From Chloroflexi bacterium UBA4733 (lineage in GTDB: Bacteria; Chloroflexota; UBA4733), in the NCBI GenBank assembly GCA_002404055.1, contig DHIZ01000428.1, positions 1 through 9,265 on the forward strand: DNA of 9,265 bases, in the 5' to 3' direction. Each line of letters opens with the position of its first letter. Within the stretch, counting starts at the first letter, position 1. The notes under the pieces are model-generated. The model was not told the origin of the DNA. It saw only the letters and a list, made by a program, of their open reading frames with translations, and did not search any database. Positions 1 to 6,200 of this stretch are shown piece after piece. The position numbers were made by a program, and so were the translations under genes.

Positions 1-80
1 TCGTCTGCCCCGCCTGTCACGCCAGCATCCCCCTCCCCACGCTGGCCGCCCGCCGCACTCAGCCCCACGCCCCCGGCTGA

Positions 81-521
81 TCACGCCAATGTAGTGTTAA
101 GCGCCTCCAGCAACGGCCGGCTGCGGGCCATCAGCGCAGCGAAGTCAGCCCGCTCCAGCACCCAGAGCACGCTGTCCTCCACCACGACCAGGTCGGCGTT
201 GCGCGGCGCCCCGCTGAGCAGGGCCATCTCCCCGACGAAGTCGCCGGGGCCGGCGCGCCGCACGGCAACGCCGCTCGGACCGAGGCCTATGCGCACCTCG
301 ATACTGCCCGACTGAACCATGTAGAAGCGGTCGCCCGAGTCTCCCTGCCGGCAGAGCACGCTGCCGGTCGGCGCTGCTACGGCGCTCAGGCGGTCCCAGA
401 TCGCCACCAGATCGTCCTGCGGCACGGACTGAAAGAGGGGCACGCCGCGCAGGGCATGGGCTAACCGGGCCTGCTCGGTCCGGCGGCGCGGCGCGAAGAG
501 CGTACCGAGGGGAACCGGCAT
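81..521 (-). CDS. Stand-alone cyclic-nucleotide-binding (CNB) domain protein
   Basis: This predicted cytosolic 146-residue protein consists almost entirely of one CNB domain, and it probably senses cAMP or a related cyclic nucleotide. Visible landmarks are LFQSV at about residue 29, the beta-roll segment QGDSGDRFYMVQSG (59-72), and the phosphate-binding cassette GEMALLSGAPRNAD (97-110) with the expected Glu98 and Arg107. The Ser/Thr usually next to the Arg is Asn108, so ligand preference could differ. No helix-turn-helix or catalytic domain follows, unlike Crp/Fnr regulators, so any output must go through a partner. I chose the ATG at 521, which lies 7 nt after the stop of the upstream gene. 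A longer frame opens at 596, but it overlaps that gene by 68 nt and its added residues are low-complexity Arg-rich. The gene is second in a two-gene operon, divergent from a cyclase gene. Confidence 0.85.
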   Translation of the reverse strand: MPVPLGTLFAPRRRTEQARLAHALRGVPLFQSVPQDDLVAIWDRLSAVAAPTGSVLCRQGDSGDRFYMVQSGSIEVRIGLGPSGVAVRRAGPGDFVGEMALLSGAPRNADLVVVEDSVLWVLERADFAALMARSRPLLEALNTTLA

Positions 522-528
522 TGGGCGC

Positions 529-1071
529 CTATGCCGGTCGCCGGCCTGACTCTGCCGGCGTGTCACCTGGGGTCGTGTTAGGCGTGGACGGCCCATCCGT
601 CACACGAGGGTGGTCGGCGCCGTCCGGTGGCCGCGCCTTCGCCGCTACCCGGTATTCCACGACATGCGCGTCGAGGTAGTCCTGCCCGAGCTTGCGGGCC
701 ATGGCGACGCGGTGGTGGCCATCGACAACGTAGTACTCGCTGGGCGGCGGCGGTGCGGCGCTGGCGCTGGGGAGTTGCTTCACCTTGTAGAGTTCCAGCG
801 GTGGCAGGATCTTCCCCTGCTGCATCGCCTTGCCGATGCTGACAAAGCGGTCGGTCATGGCCCGGCCGGAGCGGTAGAAGAAGTCGCTGCGCAGGTTGTG
901 CGAGCGCCCCACGCTGCCGATCACCTGCTGCGTCGGCACGATCTTGACCCCGGCGTCGGAGACCCCCTTCAAGCCGCCCGCCAGCTCCAACTCCGTGTCG
1001 AAACTCTTGATGGCGCCATGTTGCCGGAAGAATCGCTGCCGCACGCGCTGCCAGAGGCCTGTTGTCGGCAT
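529..1071 (-). CDS. ParB/sulfiredoxin-fold (DGHHR) protein
   Basis: This 180-residue protein has a ParB/Srx-like core. The segment YYVVDGHHRVAMARKLG (113-129) carries the DGHHR signature at 117-121, in the place where ParB has its nucleotide-binding motif and sulfiredoxin its catalytic one. An upstream segment, VPTQQVIGSVGR (45-56), fits the usual first strand and helix of this fold. No DNA-binding domain follows. The C-terminal 40 or so residues are rich in Pro, Thr, Gly and Asp and probably disordered. A Pro/Ala-rich loop (101-110) interrupts the core just before the signature. The start at 1071 is preceded by AGGAGG (1080-1085) with 8 nt spacing. The longer reading from 1185 begins inside the -35 element and is rejected. 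The gene is followed after 7 nt by the CNB protein, suggesting joint action. The biochemical role is unknown; nucleotide binding or redox/nuclease chemistry are family possibilities only. Confidence 0.75.
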   Translation of the reverse strand: MPTTGLWQRVRQRFFRQHGAIKSFDTELELAGGLKGVSDAGVKIVPTQQVIGSVGRSHNLRSDFFYRSGRAMTDRFVSIGKAMQQGKILPPLELYKVKQLPSASAAPPPPSEYYVVDGHHRVAMARKLGQDYLDAHVVEYRVAAKARPPDGADHPRVTDGPSTPNTTPGDTPAESGRRPA

Positions 1072-1079
1072 GGTGGCCG

Positions 1080-1085
1080 CCTCCT
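1080..1085 (-). promoter_or_regulatory. Ribosome binding site for the ParB/Srx-fold gene
   Basis: The minus strand reads AGGAGG, 8 nt before the ATG at 1071. It decides the start in favour of the 180-residue product over the upstream in-frame Met at 1185. Confidence 0.8.
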
Positions 1086-1132
1086 GTCCTGCTGCCCGCG
1101 CCTGGACACTGACCCGTGCTGGGACGGGGCGG

Positions 1133-1161
1133 TTGTGTGTCGTCGCGGTCGTGTCTATACT
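1133..1161 (+). promoter_or_regulatory. Putative promoter of the cyclase-STAND-hydrolase gene
   Basis: The plus strand carries TATACT (1156-1161, five of six consensus positions), preceded after 17 nt by a poor -35, TTGTGT (1133-1138). The -10 overlaps the -10 of the divergent operon on the other strand. Predicted transcription would start near 1168, with a leader of about 98 nt. The call is weaker than the divergent promoter because of the -35. Confidence 0.35.
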
Positions 1162-1185
1162 ATGGACCAGGCAGCCGTTTGTCAA
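1157..1185 (-). promoter_or_regulatory. Putative sigma-70-type promoter of the ParB/CNB operon
   Basis: On the minus strand a perfect TTGACA (1185-1180) is followed after 17 nt by TAGTAT (1162-1157, four of six consensus positions). Predicted transcription starts near 1150, giving a leader of roughly 80 nt. The -35 element overlaps an 11-base inverted repeat, GTTTGTCAAAC (1177-1187), which might serve as an operator. This is the most AT-rich spot in the divergent intergenic region. Confidence 0.55.
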
Positions 1186-1253
1186 ACCGCTCCCACGAAT
1201 GGGGCATACCGGGACAGGTTCAGGCGAGACGCCGCCAACGTCTGGCCCGGCAG

Positions 1254-1259
1254 AGGAGG
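1254..1259 (+). promoter_or_regulatory. Ribosome binding site for the first cyclase gene
   Basis: AGGAGG, inside AGAGGAGGT, lies 6 nt before the ATG at 1266. It fixes the start there, although the frame stays open upstream to 1116; that upstream region is the divergent promoter region and shows no family similarity. Confidence 0.85.
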
Positions 1260-1265
1260 TGGTGT

Positions 1266-3683
1266 ATGCCTGAGCTGCCCACTGGTACCCTCACCTTCCT
1301 GCTCACCGACATTGAGGGCAGCACGCGGCTGTGGGAGCGGCACGCGGAGACGATGCGGCAAGCGCTGACGCGCCACGACGCCATCATCGAAGGCGAAGTG
1401 GAGCGGCATGGCGGTGTGGTCGTGCGGCCACGCGGCGAAGGGGATAGCCGCTTCGCCGTCTTCACGCGCGCCAGCGATGCCGTGGCGGCTGCCGTCGCCA
1501 TCCAGCAGGCCCTGCATGGTAAGACCTGGCCATTGCCTGAGCCCCTGCGAGTGCGCATGGCCTTGCACACCGGTGAGGCCGACCTGCGCGACGGCGATTA
1601 CTACGGCAGCGCCGTCAACCGCTGCGCCCGGCTGCGCAGCGTCGCCCACGGCGGCCAGACGCTCGTCTCTCAGGCAACGCACGATCTGATCCTGGATCGC
1701 CTGGGCCCGGACCTCCGTCTCAGCGACCTCGGCGAGCATCGCCTGAAGGACTTGCAGCGCTCCGAGGGTGTCTTTCAGTTGCTGGCGCCCGGTGTATCGA
1801 CCGAATTCCCGCCACTGCGATCACTTGACACGCTGCCCAATAACCTACCCTTGCAGATGACGAGTTTCGTCGCGCGCGAACAAGAGGTGGAAGACGTGAA
1901 GCGCCTGCTTGGACAGGCGCGGTTGGTGACGCTGACCGGGCCCGGTGGTTCGGGCAAGACACGGTTGGCGCTTCAGGTCGCCGCCGAGTTGCTCGACAGC
2001 TACCCCGACGGGGTCTGGCTCGTCGAGCTGGCCGCCCTCCCGGCCTACAGTGCAGCCCTGACGCTGCAGGCAATCGCCACGTCGCTGAACATCCACCACG
2101 ACGGGAGCGGCGCGTTGCGGGCCCTCCTGGTGGCGTCGCTACGATCGCGGCAACTCTTGCTGGTCCTGGACAACTGCGAGCACCTGATCGAGGCTATCGC
2201 CGCCTTTGCCGACCCCGTCCTGCACCTGTGTCCCGGGGTGCGCCTGCTCGCCACCAGTCGCGAACCGCTGGCGATCGTGGGGGAGCATCCCTGGCCGGTG
2301 CTCCCACTGGCAGTTCCGTCTCCAGGTCAGCACCGCTCGCCCGACGGGCTAACCGCCTACGCCGCCGTCCGGCTCTTCGTGGAACGGGCCAGCAGCGCCT
2401 CGCCTTCGTTCCGTCTGAACGAGAGCAACGCGACCGCTGTAGCCGAACTCTGTCACCACCTGGATGGCCTGCCCCTGGCAATTGAACTGGCGGCCGCCCG
2501 CGTGCGGGTGCTGTCGGTAGAACAACTGCTGGCTCGGATAGCCGACCGCTTCCGCCTGCTGGCGCGCGGCAGTCGTTCGGGCTTGCCAAGGCAGCAGACG
2601 CTCCAGGCGCTCATCGACTGGAGCTACGACCTGCTGACCGAACAGGAACGCCTGCTGTTCAACCGCCTCTCGGTGTTTGAAGGACGCTGGACGATTGAGG
2701 ATGCCGAGGCCGTCTGCGCCACCGCTGACCAGATCGAGCCGGAGGAGGTGCTCGACCTGCTGACGAACCTGGTGGACAAATCACTGCTCGCGGCGGTACC
2801 GGCTCCCGACGGCACTACGCACTACCGCATGTTGGAGACCCTCCGTGCCTATGCCCACCTGCGACTCACCGCCAGCGGGGAAGCCGTCGCCATCGAGCGC
2901 CACTTCGACGCCCGCTATCTGGTGCTGGCGCAACGGGCGGAGGCCCACGGGGCGTCCGAACGCACGCGGAAGCAGGACGCCCTGTCACGCCAGGCGGTCC
3001 AAGTGGACGGCGCCACCCTGGAAGTCTTCCTGGGCCCAGCGAACGGACCGTGGATCGCCACCACGCATCCGTTTCTCCTGCAAACGGCCGACGCAGGCTG
3101 GATGGACCAGATCAGTAGGGCAGTCAAGATCAATCCACGCGGGCAAGGGAACTCGACGCCCATTCGGACCGCGCGCGACCTGACGCTGGACCAACTGGTG
3201 GAGGACGTCGAAGCGGTGCGCCGCTGTCTCGGCATCGAACAGTGGATATACCGAGGAGGGTCGGCAGGCGGGACCCTTGGTCTGCTCTACGCCCTGCGCT
3301 ACCCGCGCTCCCTTTCCGCCCTCATCGTCGGTTCCACTGTCGTCAGCGGCCTACGACTGCTCCAGCACCAAGGCTGGCAGCGCCTCTTTCAGAACGTTCG
3401 CGGCGATTTTGGTCCACGCCTGCTGCCGGCGTTGGAAGAAATGGGCGCGCTCGATCTGACTGCCCGGCTCGGAGCGATTCGCGTACCGACCCTCGTCTAC
3501 GGCGGTCGGCGCGACCCCTACGTGCCAATCGAGCACGTCGCGCTGATCCACGAGGCGATCCCCGGCTCAGAATTCGTCATCTTCGAGGAAAGTGGGCACG
3601 GTCCGCCGAACGACGAGCCGGAGAAGTACCGGACGATGATAGAGCGCTTCCTCGCCCGTTGCGCTGCCACCCCGTCCGTCTGA
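1266..3683 (+). CDS. Class III nucleotide cyclase - NB-ARC/STAND ATPase - alpha/beta-hydrolase fusion
   Basis: This is an 805-residue cytosolic multidomain protein. Residues 1-170 form a class III cyclase homology domain: metal-binding Asp15 (TDIEGSTRLW) and Asp60 (GEGDSRF), a purine-selecting Asp111 (DYYG) and transition-state Asn118/Arg122 (VNRCAR). All key residues are present, so cAMP synthesis is likely. Residues about 195-480 form an NB-ARC-like ATPase with Walker A GPGGSGKT (225-232), Walker B LLLVLDNCEH (297-306), the ATSRE sensor motif and [11 protein letters not shown] winged-helix region follows ([16 protein letters not shown] onward) to about 560. Residues 579-805 are an alpha/beta hydrolase with nucleophile Ser666 (GGSAGG), Asp750 (GRRDP) and His778 (ESGHG), a complete triad. 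Relatives normally end in TPR repeats, as the neighbouring paralogue does. At about 227 residues the hydrolase is short, probably with a reduced lid. I infer STAND-gated cyclase output; the hydrolase may act as sensor or second effector. Confidence 0.88.
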   Translation: MPELPTGTLTFLLTDIEGSTRLWERHAETMRQALTRHDAIIEGEVERHGGVVVRPRGEGDSRFAVFTRASDAVAAAVAIQQALHGKTWPLPEPLRVRMALHTGEADLRDGDYYGSAVNRCARLRSVAHGGQTLVSQATHDLILDRLGPDLRLSDLGEHRLKDLQRSEGVFQLLAPGVSTEFPPLRSLDTLPNNLPLQMTSFVAREQEVEDVKRLLGQARLVTLTGPGGSGKTRLALQVAAELLDSYPDGVWLVELAALPAYSAALTLQAIATSLNIHHDGSGALRALLVASLRSRQLLLVLDNCEHLIEAIAAFADPVLHLCPGVRLLATSREPLAIVGEHPWPVLPLAVPSPGQHRSPDGLTAYAAVRLFVERASSASPSFRLNESNATAVAELCHHLDGLPLAIELAAARVRVLSVEQLLARIADRFRLLARGSRSGLPRQQTLQALIDWSYDLLTEQERLLFNRLSVFEGRWTIEDAEAVCATADQIEPEEVLDLLTNLVDKSLLAAVPAPDGTTHYRMLETLRAYAHLRLTASGEAVAIERHFDARYLVLAQRAEAHGASERTRKQDALSRQAVQVDGATLEVFLGPANGPWIATTHPFLLQTADAGWMDQISRAVKINPRGQGNSTPIRTARDLTLDQLVEDVEAVRRCLGIEQWIYRGGSAGGTLGLLYALRYPRSLSALIVGSTVVSGLRLLQHQGWQRLFQNVRGDFGPRLLPALEEMGALDLTARLGAIRVPTLVYGGRRDPYVPIEHVALIHEAIPGSEFVIFEESGHGPPNDEPEKYRTMIERFLARCAATPSV

Positions 3684-3801
3684 CCCGCCAGCGGCGCTAA
3701 CTGCCTCGGCGTGACCACAAACGTGCATGAGCCAGACTCAAGCCGCGATGAAACGCGCAGACCCGGAGCGCGCACCCCGTAGATTCCATCGTGGCGCCAG
3801 A
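3684..3801. other. Intergenic gap between convergent genes
   Basis: These 118 bases separate the ends of the cyclase fusion and the Rpn gene. I see no convincing hairpin with a T-tract, no RNA gene and no plausible small gene. Confidence 0.5.
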
Positions 3802-4095
3802 TTAGACCAGACCCAACCGCTGGCGAACCTGCTCTGGGCTATCGCTGGCGATGTGCGCCATCACTGCCACCAGGGTCTCGTCATCAGCCGTCTGCAGTGC
3901 ATCGACCATATCGGCGCGCAGTGTGCCGAGACGGCCTTCGAGGGCGACCTGCGCCAACGCACGCATCCCTTCCTGGCGGCCTTCCTGGCGGCCTTCCTGG
4001 CGGCCTTCCTGGCGGCCTTCCTTGAGTCCCTCTTTCCTGGCTTCGTCCCGTACCAAAGCACCAAAACTGGATTCTTGCCAGAGGTCCCGTATCAT
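3802..4095 (-). CDS. Putative internally initiated C-terminal Rpn product (S form, antitoxin-like)
   Basis: In frame with the Rpn gene, codon 211 is an ATG (4095) preceded by TAAGGAGG with 6 nt spacing. This is a far better ribosome site than that of the full-length GTG start. The product would be 97 residues: a short helical lead (MIRDLWQESSFGALVRDEA), the EGRQ repeat helix, and the C-terminal helical domain ending in QRLGLV. In E. coli, Rpn C-terminal domains are translated separately and block the toxic full-length protein, and their dimer interface includes four-residue repeats that vary in number. The match in position, size and repeat type is good. That both forms are made here is inference; the ribosome site itself is directly visible. 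Confidence 0.6.
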   Translation of the reverse strand: MIRDLWQESSFGALVRDEARKEGLKEGRQEGRQEGRQEGRQEGMRALAQVALEGRLGTLRADMVDALQTADDETLVAVMAHIASDSPEQVRQRLGLV

Positions 4096-4725
4096 CTGAT
4101 TCCTCCTTACTGCCGAGCGTAGTACCGTTCGCGACAGCCGCAGTCCCGCCAATACCCAGAGCAGCCCGGAAAGTTCCCCGCGCTCGACGCGCGACAATGG
4201 CGCACTGGCGATCCGCTCGGCCACCATCACCGTGGTGTCCACCGTCGCCCCCGCCATCAGGCTCGCCAGCGGCCACAGCGCCGGGTTTGGCGACGCCAGC
4301 ACGCGCTCCTGCGGTTCCTCCCATAAGCGTACAACATCGAACTGATACTGGAGCAGCCGCCGCTCGCCCCAGGCGACCACGAAGGGTGACGATGGCAACC
4401 GTCGTGCCGGGCGCAAGCAGACCACCACCGAACGCACCGGAACATGGTCACGCCGCCACAACCGGATGCCATATTCGGCCAGCCGCTCGCCCAGGTCCGG
4501 CTCAACCTTGGTTTGCAGTTCGACGTGCAGCAAGCCTCGCCGCCCGCTGTTGTCCTCCACTTCCATGACCACGTCCGCTTGTCGCGCTACTGCTGGCAGG
4601 TCGGTTGGGAGTTGGGCGCGCCAGGTCAGATCGGGCGCCACGAGGGCTACGAAGCCTTCCGGCGCCTGGGCCAGGAGCAGCTTCAACGTCTGATCGTAGT
4701 CCGGTCGGTCGGTTTCTGGCGGCAC
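3802..4725 (-). CDS. Rpn family PD-(D/E)XK nuclease (full-length, L form)
   Basis: This 307-residue protein belongs to the recombination-promoting nuclease / YhgA-like family. The N-terminal region has YDQTLKLLLAQAP (10-22). A PD-(D/E)XK-type core follows, with Asp51 (QADVVMEVE) and the strand LHVELQTK (66-73), that is E69-x-Q71, the form typical of Rpn proteins. The segment YGIRLWRRDHVPVRSVVV matches the family's conserved post-catalytic strand-helix. The C-terminal tail carries four EGRQ tetrapeptide repeats (after KEGLK) followed by a helical domain. The start is GTG at 4725 with a modest AGGGAG 11 nt upstream; the next Met, at residue 54, would remove the catalytic Asp. It is encoded antisense between two paralogous cyclase genes and looks like inserted cargo. 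Family knowledge: Rpn proteins are DNA endonucleases, and E. coli members act as anti-phage toxins restrained by their own C-terminal fragment. Confidence 0.85.
   Translation of the reverse strand: MPPETDRPDYDQTLKLLLAQAPEGFVALVAPDLTWRAQLPTDLPAVARQADVVMEVEDNSGRRGLLHVELQTKVEPDLGERLAEYGIRLWRRDHVPVRSVVVCLRPARRLPSSPFVVAWGERRLLQYQFDVVRLWEEPQERVLASPNPALWPLASLMAGATVDTTVMVAERIASAPLSRVERGELSGLLWVLAGLRLSRTVLRSAVRRNQMIRDLWQESSFGALVRDEARKEGLKEGRQEGRQEGRQEGRQEGMRALAQVALEGRLGTLRADMVDALQTADDETLVAVMAHIASDSPEQVRQRLGLV
3969..4022. repeat. 12-bp tandem repeat, about 4.5 copies, coding for EGRQ units
   Basis: The plus-strand unit CTTCCTGGCGGC occurs four times without a mismatch (3969-4016), followed by a half copy (4017-4022). 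Because the unit is four codons, gain or loss of copies changes the number of EGRQ tetrapeptides without breaking the Rpn reading frame. The perfect identity of the copies suggests recent expansion by slippage. Confidence 0.95.
4101..4109 (-). promoter_or_regulatory. Internal Shine-Dalgarno site within the Rpn gene
   Basis: The minus strand reads TAAGGAGGA (4109-4101), whose AGGAGG core (4107-4102) ends 6 nt before the in-frame ATG at 4095. Inside the coding sequence it encodes Val-Arg-Arg-Asn, using two AGG codons in a row. AGG is usually a rare arginine codon in GC-rich genomes, which supports selection for the site rather than chance. Confidence 0.7.
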
Positions 4726-4798
4726 GGCTTGGTTGTCTCCCTGTCAGCAACGTACCATGCGACGCAGACGGCGCCAACGACCGCTACATCCCTCGCAG

Positions 4799-4825
4799 TT
4801 GACAGCGGGTGGGCGTTCGGATAAT
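4799..4825 (+). promoter_or_regulatory. Putative promoter of the second cyclase gene
   Basis: A perfect TTGACA (4799-4804) is followed by GATAAT (4820-4825, five of six consensus positions). The 15-nt spacer is shorter than the optimal 17. Transcription from here would start near 4832, so the GTG at 4809 cannot be the start codon. The leader to the expected start at 4914 would be about 80 nt. Confidence 0.45.
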
Positions 4826-4902
4826 CTCGCCCCTGCAAGCCCTGGTACGACGCGGAGTGTGGCGCTGTGCCACCAGGACGCCGGTGCATCGTCCCTCTTG
4901 CT

Positions 4903-4908
4903 GGGAGG
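4903..4908 (+). promoter_or_regulatory. Ribosome binding site facing an ATA codon
   Basis: GGGAGG lies 5 nt before ATA (4914-4916), exactly where the paralogue at 1266 has its ATG relative to the conserved LPTGT segment. The site survives although the initiation codon appears to have been lost by a G-to-A change. Confidence 0.65.
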
Positions 4909-4913
4909 CCGCC

Positions 4914-6200
4914 ATACCGAATCTGCCCACTGGCACAGTCACCTTCCTGTTCAGCGACATCGAGGGCAGCACGCGGCTGTGGGAGCAGCACCCGGAGACG
5001 ATGCGCCAGGCGCTGACCCGCCACGATGCCATCATCGAAGGCGAAGTGGCGCGGCATGCCGGGATGGTCGTGCGGCCACGCGGCGAAGGGGATAGCCGCT
5101 TCGCCGTCTTCGCGCGGGCCAGCGATGCCGTGGCGGCCGCCGTCGCCATCCAGCAGACCCTGCAAGACGAGTCCTGGCCATTGCCTGCGCCGCTGCGCGT
5201 GCGGATGGCGCTGCACACCGGCGAGTCGGACCTGCGCGACGGTGACTACTACGGTCCCGCCGTCAACCGTTGCGCCCGCCTTCGCGCGGTGGCCCACGGC
5301 GAGCAGGTCGTCCTCTCCGAGGTGACGGCCGGTCTCGTCCGTTCATTGCTGCCGGCCGCGGTGAGGCTCCGCGACCTGGGTGAACACCGCCTGCACGACA
5401 TTGAGCGGGCGGAACACGTCTTCCAGCTCCTCCACTCAGCCCTGCCCGACGACTTCCCGCCGCTCACCTCCCTCGCTGCCGCCCGCCACAACTTGCCGCC
5501 CCAACTGACCAGCTTCGTCGGCCGGCAGCGCGAGCTTGCGGACATCATGCAAGCCCTGGGCAGCGCCCGCCTCGTGACCCTCACCGGCGTCGGTGGCTGC
5601 GGCAAGACACGGCTGGCGCTCCAGGTCGCCGCCGAGCTGCTGGAACAGTACCCCGACGGCGCCTGGCTGGTGGAGTTGGCGCCAGTATCGGATCCCTCCC
5701 TCGTTGCCAGCGCCGTGGTCACCGCGCTTGGCCTGCGCGAGGCGCCGGGCCAACCTATCGTGGAAACGCTGCTCGACGCGCTACGCGACAAGCGCCTGTT
5801 GCTGCTGGACAACTGCGAGCACATACTCGACGCCGGCGCCCGGCTGGCGGACGCCCTGCTGCACGGCTGCTCCCAGGTCAGCATCCTGGCCACCAGCCGG
5901 GAGGCGCTGGGCATCGCCGGGGAGGTCAGCCGTCGGGCGCCCTCCCTCACGCTGCCGGACCCTCGCCGCCTGCTGCCGGTCGAGCAGATCACTCGCTACG
6001 AGGCGGTGCAACTCTTCGTCGAGCGGGCGACCGCCGTGCGGCCCGAGTTCGCGCTGACCGAGCGCAACGCCCCCGCCCTCGCCCAGCTCTGCCTCCGGTT
6101 GGACGGCATCCCCTCGCCATCGAGCTGGCGGCGGCGCGAATCCGGACGCTGTCGGTCGAGCAACTGGCCGGCCGGCTGGATCAGCGCTTCCGCCTGCTGA
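4914..6200 (+). pseudogene. Second cyclase-STAND gene, 5' fragment (cyclase plus ATPase), frameshifted
   Basis: This fragment encodes a class III cyclase domain closely related to the one at 1266: SDIEGSTRLW with the first metal Asp, RGEGDSRFAVF with the second, DYYGPAVNRCAR with the selecting Asp and the Asn/Arg pair. An NB-ARC-like ATPase follows, with Walker A GVGGCGKT (codons at 5586-5609) and Walker [10 protein letters not shown], one residue shorter than usual, then ATSREAL. The expected initiation codon is ATA; the frame is open back to GTG 4809, but that lies between -35 and -10. GTG 4884 is possible with no good ribosome site. After GIP (codon ending 6113) the frame is lost: one missing C in CCC at 6111-6113 turns the expected [12 protein letters not shown] into 28 unrelated residues before a stop at 6198-6200. 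Sequencing error is an alternative for the indel, but not for the ATA and the downstream deletion together. Confidence 0.8.

Noticed and set aside
22..45. Hairpin CCAGC...GCTGG after the CNB gene as a terminator
   Set aside because: Only five paired bases with a 14-base loop and no T-tract on the transcribed side.
529..1185. Longer N-terminus for the ParB/Srx-fold protein
   Set aside because: The Met at 1185 lies within the predicted -35 element and lacks a ribosome site; the Met at 1071 has AGGAGG at ideal spacing.
610..1368. Long plus-strand open frame opposite the ParB/Srx-fold gene
   Set aside because: It is an antisense shadow in GC-rich DNA: it has no family similarity or ribosome site, whereas the minus strand has a conserved motif, a strong ribosome site and a promoter.
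3969..4022. CRISPR-like array
   Set aside because: The 12-base units are contiguous with no spacers and preserve a reading frame, so it is a coding tandem repeat.
3727..4122. Plus-strand open frame with repeated LAAF residues
   Set aside because: The repeats are the complement of the EGRQ codons of the Rpn gene. No ribosome site or recognisable domain is present.
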